Shown here piece by piece: positions 9,894 to 18,732 of a DNA stretch of 64,000 nucleotides. This stretch comes from Dyadobacter sp. CY343. Lineage in GTDB: Bacteria; Bacteroidota; Bacteroidia; Cytophagales; Spirosomataceae. Location: the NCBI RefSeq assembly GCF_021390335.1, contig NZ_JAJUXK010000004.1, forward strand, positions 744,001 through 808,000, given 5' to 3'. Made by a program: the position numbers and the translations under genes. The notes below the pieces were generated by a model. That model was given only the letters and a program-made list of their open reading frames with translations. It ran no database searches and was not told the DNA's origin. Positions within the stretch are counted from its first letter, which is position 1; the number at the start of each line of letters is the position of its first letter.

Positions 9894-12557
9894 TTATTTT
9901 TTAATGAGCTTTTGAAGTTCGTTCAACTTCAAAAGCGCCTCAATAGGCGATAGTGTGTTCACGTCTATCAGGGAAAGTTTTTCTTTCAGCTCTTCCATTT
10001 TCGGGTCAGCCGGTTCAAAAATGCTGAGCTGAAAATTGTTTTTCGGTATTTCCTTGATCTTCTTACTGTGTTCCTGCGTCATATGCTCTTTTTCAAGATG
10101 CTGCATAATCTCGCTCGCTCTCAAGACAATAGGCTGCGGCATGCCGGCGATCTGCGCGACGTGAATACCAAAACTGTGGGCACTGCCGCCCGGCTTGAGT
10201 TTACGAAGGAAAATAACTTTGTTATCCACTTCCTTCACAGCCACATTGAAATTCTTGATTCTTGGAAAATCCTCTGAAAGCTGATTCAGTTCATGATAAT
10301 GGGTGGCGAACAAGGTCTTCGGCCGACATTCCTTCTGGCTGTGCAGATATTCTGTAATCGCCCAGGCAATCGAAACACCATCATAAGTACTGGTCCCGCG
10401 GCCGATTTCATCCATCAGGATCAGGCTGCGGTCGCTCAGGTTGTTGAGGATGCTCGCCGTTTCGGTCATTTCGACCATAAACGTACTTTCTCCCCGGCTC
10501 AGGTTGTCGCTCGCCCCTACCCTTGTGAAAATCTTGTCCACCAAACCGATCGAGGCTGCTTTCGCGGGCACATAACATCCCATTTGCGCCATCAAAACGA
10601 TCAGGGCCGTTTGCCGCAGCAATGCAGACTTACCCGCCATATTCGGGCCGGTGATAATAATGATCTGCTGAGAAGCATCGTCCAGGTACACATCATTGGG
10701 CACGTAGCTTTCTCCTACCGGAAGCTGCTGCTCAATGACAGGATGCCGGCCTTGCTTGATATCCAGGACATTACCTTCTGTAATTACCGGTTTTACATAG
10801 TTATTTTTAGCCGCGACGGTTGCAAAGGAACTGAGCACATCAAGCGACGAAATGATCGCTGCATTTTTTTGAATGATCTCAACGTGCTGAGTAGCAGCGA
10901 GCACGATCTCATTGAAAAGTCTGGATTCAATGGAAGAGATACTGTCTTCCGCATTGATAATTTTTTCCTCGTACTCCTTTAATTCGGGGGTAATGTAACG
11001 TTCCGCATTAACCAGCGTTTGCTTCCTGATCCATTCCGCCGGCACCTTGTTCTGGTGTACGTGGGTAACTTCCAGATAATAGCCGAATACCTTGTTATAA
11101 GCAATTTTAAGTGAGGTTATCCCCGTTCTTTCGATCTCGCGATTCTGTAATTGGAGGAGATAGTCTTTGCCTTCGTAAGATATTGCATGCAGTTCGTCAA
11201 GCTCGGCATCCACGCCTTTTTTAATCATCCTACCCTGGTTAGACAAGATCGGCGCGTCTTCTCTCAGCTCATTTTCGATCTTATCAACCAGCTCTTTGCA
11301 AGTATCCAGCTGATCGGCGTATTTGAGCAATACTTCCAATGCAGGTGAAAGTGCTTGCTCAGTATCCGTATCTTTCTGTAATTTCTTACGTTCCTTTTCG
11401 AGCAGCTTGTGCAAACTTTCCTTAATCGGACCGATCTGCGTAAGTGACCTTTTCAGCTGAACCAATTCTTTCGGGTTGATCCTTCTTACCGCCACTTTCG
11501 AAATTAGTCTTTCCAGATCACCGATCACTTTCAAACAACCTACAACTGTTTCGTGTATAGTCCGGTTATTCAGGAAATGCCCGACGATATTTAACCGTTC
11601 TTCAATCGGAAGTTTATCTTTTAAAGGGAGTACCATCCACCTGCGTAACAACCTGGCTCCCATTGGCGTAACTGTCTGGTCTAATATCTGGATCAGAGGA
11701 ACGCCACCTTCCTGCTGGGCATAAATCAGTTCCAGATTCCGTACCGTAAAACGGTCGAGCCAGACGTATTTTTCCTCTTCGAGCCGCGTAATGCGGCCAA
11801 TATGCGCTATTTCCCTGTGTTCTGTCTCTTTGAGATAATGCAGGATCACACCAGCAGCGACAATACCCAGCTGCAATGCTTCAATACCGTATCCTTTCAG
11901 GGTTGTGGTTTGAAAATGCGTGATCAGCTGCTCGTAACCGTAATCGTAGCCAAAACACCAGTCTTCCAGCTGATAAGTGTGATACTTACCGCCAAAAAGC
12001 TGACCAAATTCCTGCTTATGTTTTTTGCAAAAGAGAACTTCTGAGGGAGAAAACCCTTGCAACATCTTATCAATATAAGCTGCATTGCCCTGGGAAGTCA
12101 TGAACTCCCCGGTCGAAATGTCAAGGAATGCAATCCCGTAAAGGTCTTCGCCGCCTATGTGAACAGCTGCGAGGTAATTGTTTCGGCGGGTATCCAGTAC
12201 ATTGTCGTTGTAAGAAACGCCGGGCGTTACCAGCTCGGTTACGCCTCTTTTCACAATACCTTTTGCCGTGGCGGGATCTTCAAGCTGATCGCAAATAGCG
12301 ACGCGCTCGCCTGCGCGGACGAGTTTGGGTAAATAGTTGTCTAGGGAATGATGTGGAAAACCTGCGAGTTCTTCGTGCGAGCCGCCATTATTCCGGCGGG
12401 TGAGTACAATACCGAGAATTTTCGATGCTCTGATCGCGTCTTCCCCAAAAGTTTCATAAAAATCACCGACCCGGAATAGCAGCAATGCGCCCGGATACTT
12501 CGCTTTGATCTGATTGTATTGTTTGTTAAGCGGGGTTTCTTTATTTGCCTTTGCCAA
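9894..12557 (-). CDS. mutS: DNA mismatch repair protein MutS
   Basis: This 887-residue protein is full-length MutS, which recognises mismatches and recruits MutL. The N-terminal mismatch-binding domain carries the Phe-Tyr-Glu motif in [10 protein letters not shown] (residues 31-40). The ATPase has a Walker A GPNMAGKS near residue 635 and Walker [17 protein letters not shown]. The C-terminal helix-turn-helix region is complete. The start must be TTG at 12557: a stop codon lies immediately upstream in frame and no other Met occurs before the FYE motif. A strong promoter is seen 32-61 nt upstream of that codon. Confidence 0.97.
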   Translation of the reverse strand: MAKANKETPLNKQYNQIKAKYPGALLLFRVGDFYETFGEDAIRASKILGIVLTRRNNGGSHEELAGFPHHSLDNYLPKLVRAGERVAICDQLEDPATAKGIVKRGVTELVTPGVSYNDNVLDTRRNNYLAAVHIGGEDLYGIAFLDISTGEFMTSQGNAAYIDKMLQGFSPSEVLFCKKHKQEFGQLFGGKYHTYQLEDWCFGYDYGYEQLITHFQTTTLKGYGIEALQLGIVAAGVILHYLKETEHREIAHIGRITRLEEEKYVWLDRFTVRNLELIYAQQEGGVPLIQILDQTVTPMGARLLRRWMVLPLKDKLPIEERLNIVGHFLNNRTIHETVVGCLKVIGDLERLISKVAVRRINPKELVQLKRSLTQIGPIKESLHKLLEKERKKLQKDTDTEQALSPALEVLLKYADQLDTCKELVDKIENELREDAPILSNQGRMIKKGVDAELDELHAISYEGKDYLLQLQNREIERTGITSLKIAYNKVFGYYLEVTHVHQNKVPAEWIRKQTLVNAERYITPELKEYEEKIINAEDSISSIESRLFNEIVLAATQHVEIIQKNAAIISSLDVLSSFATVAAKNNYVKPVITEGNVLDIKQGRHPVIEQQLPVGESYVPNDVYLDDASQQIIIITGPNMAGKSALLRQTALIVLMAQMGCYVPAKAASIGLVDKIFTRVGASDNLSRGESTFMVEMTETASILNNLSDRSLILMDEIGRGTSTYDGVSIAWAITEYLHSQKECRPKTLFATHYHELNQLSEDFPRIKNFNVAVKEVDNKVIFLRKLKPGGSAHSFGIHVAQIAGMPQPIVLRASEIMQHLEKEHMTQEHSKKIKEIPKNNFQLSIFEPADPKMEELKEKLSLIDVNTLSPIEALLKLNELQKLIKK

Positions 12558-12588
12558 TTATCAGCCTTATTTTAAGAACAGGTATCTA

Positions 12589-12618
12589 CAAAATTAAGCC
12601 TTCTATCCGGTTTGCCAA
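12589..12618 (-). promoter_or_regulatory. mutS promoter
   Basis: On the minus strand there is TTG, 19 bp, then TAATTTTG, an ideal match to the Bacteroidota -33/-7 consensus. It predicts a transcript start near 12583 and a leader of about 26 nt before the TTG start of mutS. Confidence 0.7.
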
Positions 12619-12653
12619 GTCTGCACGCAGTGTTTTGTAACCATCCGAAATGT

Positions 12654-13274
12654 TCATTCGTAGAAACGTCCGACCTCCGAAGGCATAACTTCCCATACGT
12701 CCCCATTGTTAGGAAAATTTCCGTTTTTATCAGCCAAAGAAAATTTTCCGATGGACCAACGGACTAACCGCAGCGTAGGAAAGCCCACTGCCGCAGTCAT
12801 TCTGCGTACCTGCCTGTTCTTGCCTTCCCGAAGTGTCAGTGAGAGCCAGGAAGTGGGGATGTTCTGACGAAACCGGATCGGCGGATTTCTTTCCGGCAAC
12901 ACCGGCTCCGCTATCAAATGTGCTTTTGCAGGAAGCGTGCGGTATGATTTACCATTAATACTGATATCCACGCCTGCGGAAAGCTGCTCGCAGGCTTCTT
13001 CCCAAACCTGTCCTTCCACCTGCACAAAGTACGTTCTGGTGTGCTTGTTCCGGGGTTCCAGTAATTTTGTTTTGAGATAATTATCATTGGTAAGCAACAG
13101 CAGGCCTTCACTATCTGCATCCAGCCGGCCGACCGGATAAATATCTTTGGCAAAAGTGAAATCAAGATCAGCCAGTGTTGCATGGTCGCCTTCCCGTGTA
13201 AATTGGGAGAGCATTCCGAAAGGCTTGTAAATGAGGTAGTATTGAAACAAAAGAGAATCGTTTAGTCGCTGCAT
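12654..13274 (-). CDS. rRNA pseudouridine synthase, RluE-like
   Basis: The 206-residue enzyme belongs to the RsuA/RluB/E/F family. The catalytic motif is GRLDADSEGLLLLTND, in which the Asp of GRLD is the nucleophile, and the family ending LREGKNRQVRRMTAAVG is present. There is no N-terminal S4 domain, and the short length points to RluE, which modifies U2457 of 23S rRNA in E. coli. It starts 3 nt after the stop of the Uma2 gene, so the two are co-transcribed. Confidence 0.88.
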   Translation of the reverse strand: MQRLNDSLLFQYYLIYKPFGMLSQFTREGDHATLADLDFTFAKDIYPVGRLDADSEGLLLLTNDNYLKTKLLEPRNKHTRTYFVQVEGQVWEEACEQLSAGVDISINGKSYRTLPAKAHLIAEPVLPERNPPIRFRQNIPTSWLSLTLREGKNRQVRRMTAAVGFPTLRLVRWSIGKFSLADKNGNFPNNGDVWEVMPSEVGRFYE

Positions 13275-13277
13275 GAG

Positions 13278-13862
13278 TTACTTCAAAACGGCTGCCAGAT
13301 CCAGCTCAAAACCCGGCAGAACCGATTCGCCGGAGAGTTTGATGCGGATACTTTCATGCAGCACGATTGTTCTGTCGGCTCTGTAAATGTAAACCTTCTT
13401 ATCAAACCGGTCTATCAGCCAGGCCAGCTGTGTACCGTTTGCAATATATTCGTCCATTTTGTCAATGAGATATCGTAAGCCGTCAGATCGTGAACGAATT
13501 TCAATTACGAAGTCGGGGCAAACGGGCGCGAACTTTTCCTGCTGCTTAGCTGACAAACTATCCCAGCGCTCCTTCCGAACCAAGGACACATCCGGCGATC
13601 GAACAGCGCCATTTGGCAGGGTGAAACCTGTTGAGGAGTCAAACACCTCGCCAGTAGCAGTTTGTTCATTCCACATGAATAAAGATACGAGAATACGAGA
13701 ATTCAAATTTCCTGTAAAAGATCCTGTTGGAGACATAACAATAACATTTCCTTGTGCATCTCTTTCGAGCTGTAGTGTGTCATTCATTTGACAGAACTGA
13801 AAGAATGTCTCCTCACTCATCAGATTCCCCATTTTCAGTGTCATAGGCAGTTGCAGTTCCAT
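13278..13862 (-). CDS. Uma2 family (DUF820) putative endonuclease
   Basis: This 194-residue protein matches the Uma2/DUF820 family of PD-(D/E)xK nucleases: SPDVSLV around Asp91, PDFVIEIRSRSD with Glu121, then KMDEYIANG and WLIDRFDKKVYIY. I place the start at ATG 13862, giving the usual family length; the frame stays open another 98 codons upstream, but that part is antisense-like sequence overlapping the xth coding region. Uma2 genes are abundant in cyanobacteria and scattered in Bacteroidota, with unknown biological role. The expected lysine of a canonical ExK is replaced by arginine (EIR). Confidence 0.75.
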   Translation of the reverse strand: MELQLPMTLKMGNLMSEETFFQFCQMNDTLQLERDAQGNVIVMSPTGSFTGNLNSRILVSLFMWNEQTATGEVFDSSTGFTLPNGAVRSPDVSLVRKERWDSLSAKQQEKFAPVCPDFVIEIRSRSDGLRYLIDKMDEYIANGTQLAWLIDRFDKKVYIYRADRTIVLHESIRIKLSGESVLPGFELDLAAVLK

Positions 13863-13950
13863 AACGTTTTGAGTAAAAGCTGCTCTGATCAAAAATACGA
13901 AAAAAGCCGCAGGGATGAATTTGTTATCGCTGATGAAAGGACGAAGTGCA

Positions 13951-14715
13951 CTATTGAATTTCCAACCACACCGGACAATGGTCCGAATGGACAGCATCAT
14001 TGTATTGCCGGCTCGCAACAATGCGGTCCTGGATCGTGTCAGCGACGGAAATGTAATCGATACGCCAGCCCTTGTTATTCGCTCTGGCGCCGGCGCGGTA
14101 TGTCCACCAGGAATATTCCCGTAAGCCAGGATTTTTAAAGCGAAATGCGTCAGTAAATCCGTTGGCAAACCAATTCGTCATCCAGGCACGCTCCTCAGGC
14201 AAAAAGCCCGACGATTTTTTATTCCGAACAGGATCGTGAATATCAATCTCGGTATGTGCAATGTTATAATCGCCGCAGATGATCAGGTTGGGACGCTCTT
14301 TGCGCAGTTCATTGGCCCAGGCAAAGAAATCGTCCAGAAAAGTCATTTTTACAGACTGCCTGATCTCGCCGCTGGTACCCGAAGGAAAATAACAGTTCAA
14401 TATGGTAATATCCCCAAAATCAGCTCTCAATACCCTTCCCTCCCGATCGTATGCCGGAATGGAGCATCCTGCCTGGACGAAATCAGGCTTTATCTTCGAG
14501 AATATGGCAACTCCGCTGTACCCCTTCTTCTCCGCCGAATGCCAGCCAATGAGCTCGTAGCCCAAGGCTTCGAAACCCGAAAGGTCTACCACATCGGGCG
14601 TAGCTTTTACTTCCTGAAAACACAAAATGTCGGCTTGTGTAGTGGTCAGCCAACTGATCAGTCCGTTTTTGAGGGCGGCCCTGATTCCGTTTAGATTGTA
14701 GGTAAGTATCTGCAT
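13951..14715 (-). CDS. xth: Exodeoxyribonuclease III / AP endonuclease
   Basis: The 254-residue protein is a standard Xth/ExoA metal-dependent enzyme that cuts at abasic sites and degrades 3' ends. Seen motifs are LNGIRAAL near the N-terminus, CFQEVKATP (metal-binding Glu), ICGDYNIAHTEIDIHDP and the terminal SDHCPVWLEI with the catalytic Asp-His. The start ATG 14715 follows 18 nt after the upstream membrane-protein gene, so they are likely in one transcript. Confidence 0.94.
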   Translation of the reverse strand: MQILTYNLNGIRAALKNGLISWLTTTQADILCFQEVKATPDVVDLSGFEALGYELIGWHSAEKKGYSGVAIFSKIKPDFVQAGCSIPAYDREGRVLRADFGDITILNCYFPSGTSGEIRQSVKMTFLDDFFAWANELRKERPNLIICGDYNIAHTEIDIHDPVRNKKSSGFLPEERAWMTNWFANGFTDAFRFKNPGLREYSWWTYRAGARANNKGWRIDYISVADTIQDRIVASRQYNDAVHSDHCPVWLEIQ

Positions 14716-14733
14716 GAGAGGGATTAATAGTAT

Positions 14734-16554
14734 CTATTTAATAACGATCGACTTTCCGGTAAACTCCGATTTCCAGTCTTCCTCTGCTTTCGTCAAAATA
14801 TAAACCTTGAACTCACCTTTCGGAAGCTTTAAGTTAAAAAGCGCATATTGATAACTATCTCCATAATAGGAGCCGGTTTTCAGGAAATCGTCAAACTTGT
14901 TTGGCACGGGCACTGCTGGCAGAACCAGATTTAATGTATCCGAACTGAACACAAAATAGGAAGGTGCAACCGAGCCCGCCGCCGGATCTACTGTAAACCT
15001 GTAATATCTCGTCGGGATATTATTGTCTGTATTCCGATAGTGGAAAGTAGCATTAAAATCACCGCTAAACCTGCGCCCCGTATTAGTTTCAGCAAGAAGT
15101 TCCTGCTGCACCGGAATGGTATTGAACTGATAAAAATCGGTCAAGCCTTGCGATTCCAATGCATTGACCATGTTTCTCATTCTGGTCGGGTGGTTCCAGA
15201 AAGGGATATCGCCAAACAGATCGCCTGCTGTGAGAAACGTATTATAGTTTTTCCAATGGTAACTGTCGATCACGAGATCATCGTGCATTTTCCGAACCTG
15301 CACAATCGATAAATAGTAGCTTACGAAATTGAGTAGCACAAAGCCAGCGCCAACCAGTCCTGCGATCCATTTCCGCCATATCTGCCAATTTTTAACCAAA
15401 ATAATAAGACAGATATAAACGGTCGCCAGCAATGCAACCCCGAAGATCATATACCTCCGCGAGAACACATTTCCGCCAAACATAAAGTAATTGTTCAGTG
15501 GCCGGCTGATCACGAACATCGCGCCGGTACCCATCGAAAACATCATCGCGCCCCACAAAAACCAGTCGCTCCAAACCGTAATTCTGCGGGTCAGAATGCG
15601 TAGGAACCAGCCGAGGAACAGCAGGAAGATCAATCCTCCAACAAGCACGCACAGGATCAGGTCAGGATGGAATTGTGAGACGAGCGGGTGGCGTATATCC
15701 AGATATAAACCATTTCCCCAAAAGCCCAATACGAATATAAAGTTGAACAAAGGATGTGTCCAGACCTTTTCTCCGGTTGCAGGAACTATCTGGTAATCAA
15801 ACAGGAAATAAAATAATATCACCAAAACAGCCGCAAATATCCAACCGCCTGCCAGCTTAAATCTCTTTTGAAACACCAGGATTACGAAGCCGATAATCCA
15901 CGCCAGTAAGCCGCTTCCACTGGTGAAGGTTGTCAGTAATGCAGCTGCAATTCCCAGAAAATACCCCCTGTTATCCCCCTTACCTACCGCATAAGCTGTA
16001 AGAAAAGCGAAGAGTATCAGCGGGGTATTTTGCAAGGCTGCAATTCCCCAATAGGCATTTTCCCAGTAAATCAAACTGAAAAGTAGGTACGGGACCGGGA
16101 TAAAATAGTAGAAGGAAAGTTTCTCCTTTTTCAGCGATTTAAATAGCAGATATGCCATTCCCAATAAGGCAAGATTGCCGATCAGGATCTGCGCCTTGAT
16201 ATTTACGGTTCCTGTAAAAAAAACCATAACCAGCATCACAATGCGCTCGAACGCAAAACGATGCTGGTTAACCTGTTCAAAAAGTACCTTGATCTTGCTG
16301 GTGAAATCGGGCGCGTGCTGAAAATTGTAGACCGTTTCCAGCAGATTGAAATCGTCGGTAAACGGAATATTGACTAGGTGCGCGTCGAGGATCAGGAAGA
16401 AATAGATGACCGGAACAAAAATCAGACTTATCCCGAGCCACTTCCTGGCTACTGAAAATTTCGGAACAAGAAATGAAGCGCCAAATGATATAAACAGGAC
16501 AGCAACAAGTCCGAAATAGGCTGATAAATGAGGATTATCTAAAAATAGCTTCAA
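14734..16554 (-). CDS. Polytopic membrane protein, GT-C glycosyltransferase-like
   Basis: A 606-residue protein with about eleven hydrophobic helices over residues 10-430 and a soluble C-terminal domain of about 170 residues. The first extracytoplasmic loop contains an acidic pair (PFTDDFNLL, about residues 65-73) followed by QHRFAFERIV, a layout seen in GT-C glycosyltransferases that use lipid-linked sugars; this is an inference. The start must be TTG 16554: a stop codon lies three codons upstream and no Met occurs until the second helix. It sits between a lipoprotein gene and xth on the same strand. No specific family was recognised. Confidence 0.6.
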   Translation of the reverse strand: MKLFLDNPHLSAYFGLVAVLFISFGASFLVPKFSVARKWLGISLIFVPVIYFFLILDAHLVNIPFTDDFNLLETVYNFQHAPDFTSKIKVLFEQVNQHRFAFERIVMLVMVFFTGTVNIKAQILIGNLALLGMAYLLFKSLKKEKLSFYYFIPVPYLLFSLIYWENAYWGIAALQNTPLILFAFLTAYAVGKGDNRGYFLGIAAALLTTFTSGSGLLAWIIGFVILVFQKRFKLAGGWIFAAVLVILFYFLFDYQIVPATGEKVWTHPLFNFIFVLGFWGNGLYLDIRHPLVSQFHPDLILCVLVGGLIFLLFLGWFLRILTRRITVWSDWFLWGAMMFSMGTGAMFVISRPLNNYFMFGGNVFSRRYMIFGVALLATVYICLIILVKNWQIWRKWIAGLVGAGFVLLNFVSYYLSIVQVRKMHDDLVIDSYHWKNYNTFLTAGDLFGDIPFWNHPTRMRNMVNALESQGLTDFYQFNTIPVQQELLAETNTGRRFSGDFNATFHYRNTDNNIPTRYYRFTVDPAAGSVAPSYFVFSSDTLNLVLPAVPVPNKFDDFLKTGSYYGDSYQYALFNLKLPKGEFKVYILTKAEEDWKSEFTGKSIVIK

Positions 16555-16581
16555 AACACATATTTAATTGACGTAATCCGC

Positions 16582-17220
16582 TTACCGGTTCTGAATGCCG
16601 GTGATCATCTGGCTGGTAATCTCTTTTTCGAAGGTAATATAGCCGGGATAGTCGATCTGCTTACCTGCAATATCCAGCGTAGGCTTCACTTTCACTGTAA
16701 ATTTCGTCGGTTTTGCATCCGCCTTTCCTGTCAGCGAAAGGATCATATTCACAAAACTATCGCGCGTTTGATCGTTGGTAAGTAACTGGTATGCATTGGC
16801 ATTCAGCTTTATAGGAACGCGGGTGCTGCCGGTGCCGGGCATTACTTCGATCAGCTGGCTCAGGTATCCGTTGAATATCTCGTTATTGGTAAGCAAGACT
16901 TTGTATTCCAGCTGGTTAATAGCGGCGCGTTTCTTTGTAGGATTGGTAATATCAAGATTAACCCGCAGATCGAGCGGCACGTTTTTTCTCAGCAATGCCA
17001 ATGCAAGGCCAGGATGTTTGGCAAGATCGAAATCGCTGAAACTGCGGAGATCTTTAAATTCCCTAACATTAATTCCGGCAAGGTAGACACTGTCGACAGA
17101 CTTGATATCGTATTTGCATTCCCCGAAAGTCTTCGCCTCAGAAACCTGTTTTCCAACACCGCAGGCCGATAAAAGGCCCGCAACCAGCACGACTAAACCA
17201 ATAGATAGGTTCTTTCTCAT
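16582..17220 (-). CDS. Lipoprotein of unknown function
   Basis: A 212-residue protein whose signal peptide ends in the lipobox LSAC (Cys20). ATG 17220 is chosen over an in-frame TTG six codons upstream because it begins the signal peptide. The mature part has beta-rich segments such as VPLDLRVNLDITNPTKKRAAINQLEYKV, split here as VPLDLRVNLDITNPT then a positively charged turn, which resemble LEA14/water-stress-type domains seen in similar Bacteroidota lipoproteins. It is divergent from the DUF4494 gene. Function unknown. Confidence 0.6.
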   Translation of the reverse strand: MRKNLSIGLVVLVAGLLSACGVGKQVSEAKTFGECKYDIKSVDSVYLAGINVREFKDLRSFSDFDLAKHPGLALALLRKNVPLDLRVNLDITNPTKKRAAINQLEYKVLLTNNEIFNGYLSQLIEVMPGTGSTRVPIKLNANAYQLLTNDQTRDSFVNMILSLTGKADAKPTKFTVKVKPTLDIAGKQIDYPGYITFEKEITSQMITGIQNR

Positions 17221-17302
17221 TATAAAATTTTTTTGCAAGTTAAACAGTAGGTATCAGAACGCATACTGCGTTTGGGGATTATTACTTTCCAACTATATTT
17301 TT

Positions 17303-17332
17303 TTGCGCCGTTGAAGCAAGCGTCTACATTTG
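17303..17332 (+). promoter_or_regulatory. Promoter of the DUF4494 gene
   Basis: TTG, 19 bp, then TACATTTG is an exact Bacteroidota -33/-7 pair. It predicts a transcript start near 17338, about 25 nt before the ATG. Confidence 0.7.
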
Positions 17333-17363
17333 CAGACTTTATTAATTCAATCCGAAATAATTT

Positions 17364-17876
17364 ATGGCAAGCTGGTATTTAGGAAAAATCAGGTATCAAA
17401 AAGAAGACGAGGCGGGAAGCTTGAAAACGATCAATGAAGTATATCTCGTTGACGCTGTATCTTACACAGAATCAGAAGCCAGGTTATATCAGCAGGTTGT
17501 GACGGGCGCGAGCGATTTCAGCGTGACAAGCATTACGCGCATGCGGCTTGCCGACCTGTTTGCCTATGAGGAAGGGGAACAGTGGTTTAAAGCGAAAGTG
17601 ATCTATTTTTCAGTGGATGAGAAAAGCGGCAAGGAGAAGAAAATCGTGAACTATATGCTCGTGAATGCCGATGGAATCCAGCAGGCGCTCGACCGCATTA
17701 ATGAAAGCATGAAAAACTTCTTAATCCCTTACGAAACTACGGATATTAACCTTACACCTATTTTGGACGTATTCCCTTACACTGCGGAAGAAGATAAGGA
17801 GCAGGAAATTCCGGCAAATATGCGGCCGCTTTCGGAAGTAAAGGCGGAGCAGGCACTGGCTGAAAGCGAATCTTAA
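17364..17876 (+). CDS. DUF4494 domain-containing protein
   Basis: The 170-residue cytoplasmic protein matches DUF4494, a family I know only from Bacteroidota. Typical parts are WYLGKIRYQKEDE at the N-terminus, a TESEARLYQQ helix and FKAKVIYFSVDEKSGKEKK. The family function is unknown. It is a single-gene unit with its own promoter and a strong terminator. Confidence 0.85.
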   Translation: MASWYLGKIRYQKEDEAGSLKTINEVYLVDAVSYTESEARLYQQVVTGASDFSVTSITRMRLADLFAYEEGEQWFKAKVIYFSVDEKSGKEKKIVNYMLVNADGIQQALDRINESMKNFLIPYETTDINLTPILDVFPYTAEEDKEQEIPANMRPLSEVKAEQALAESES

Positions 17877-17884
17877 AATAGCCG

Positions 17885-17925
17885 GTCCGGTTTTGATATT
17901 TCACATCAAAACCGGACTTTTTTTG
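17885..17925 (+). terminator. Intrinsic terminator after the DUF4494 gene
   Basis: A 13-bp stem (GTCCGGTTTTGAT with ATCAAAACCGGAC), a 7-nt loop and eight T residues follow the stop codon directly; it may also stop the minus-strand gene ending at 17929. Confidence 0.85.
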
Positions 17926-17928
17926 TGC

Positions 17929-18672
17929 CTAATCAGCAACCTTTACTTCGGGAAAACCTTTGGTATTAGCAAGAAAAGGATCTTTTTCAAGGCTTGTCAA
18001 TTTCAATATCAGGTCTTTTGAATTGATCTCGGTCACTAAAAGGTCGGAAGTCAGCAAATGCAGGTAGTCGAATGAAACCGGCAAGCTGACCGCGCTTTCG
18101 ACAAACTCGATACCATAAACTGTGTAAGAACTGAAAGGTGTTTTTGTGAGCCAGATCTTATCCTTTGTGTCCGAAGTGGCGTAGGTGAGATCATATTCCA
18201 GGCTTTCCAGTCCAAAATCTACTCTCTTATTACCGGTTGGAATGCAGTAGGTCGTGAAATTTTCCTGTTGCTCCGCCTTTGTTTCCGCATTGGGTTTTAC
18301 TTCCTTCACCATTTCCACGATCCGCATTTTCTTACCTGCATCATCGGCGCCGCAGAAGATGTATTTTCCGTCCGGAAACGCGATCACGAAATCAAATCCT
18401 TTTCCACGCTCACCAAAACTGCTTTCTTTCCTGAAACACATTGCGCCGGAAACGGGATCGAGGTAAATCTTCATTTTGCCTGAGGTATTGTCGGCCTTAT
18501 TCTGGTAGTCAAAAACCAGGGAATGACTGAAATAGTATTGCCCCTTTTCCGGCTTCCATTGTAATGCTCTTTGCTTGTCGGCCGGAATTTTTTTGGGTGC
18601 TTGCGCAAAAGCGGGGAAGCAGGCTGCGGCAACAAAGCCTGTTATCATTAAAATCAGGAAGTTCCTTTTCAT
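17929..18672 (-). CDS. Exported protein of unknown function
   Basis: A 247-residue protein starting at ATG 18672, where a signal peptide begins (MKRNFL, ending Ala-Phe-Ala-Gln at about residue 24). An in-frame ATG at 18732 would add 20 residues but abuts the stop of the OmpA gene. The mature protein is beta-rich with a repeated KIYLDPVSGAMCF and KIWLTKTPFSSYTVYG pattern, reminiscent of DUF4412-type periplasmic proteins, but I cannot assign it. It directly follows the OmpA-family gene and is probably co-transcribed with it. Confidence 0.55.
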   Translation of the reverse strand: MKRNFLILMITGFVAAACFPAFAQAPKKIPADKQRALQWKPEKGQYYFSHSLVFDYQNKADNTSGKMKIYLDPVSGAMCFRKESSFGERGKGFDFVIAFPDGKYIFCGADDAGKKMRIVEMVKEVKPNAETKAEQQENFTTYCIPTGNKRVDFGLESLEYDLTYATSDTKDKIWLTKTPFSSYTVYGIEFVESAVSLPVSFDYLHLLTSDLLVTEINSKDLILKLTSLEKDPFLANTKGFPEVKVAD

Positions 18673-18732
18673 CACAAATCTGTTTAGAAGCGCAAAGTAA
18701 AAAAGAGACTTCACAAAAAGCCAGGCCCGCAT

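Noticed and set aside
10293..10982. 229-residue open frame on the plus strand within mutS
   Set aside because: It is antisense to conserved mutS motifs and has no family match.
13863..14168. N-terminal 98-codon extension of the Uma2 gene
   Set aside because: It overlaps xth in another frame and the extension has no conservation-like features; the family length fits ATG 13862.
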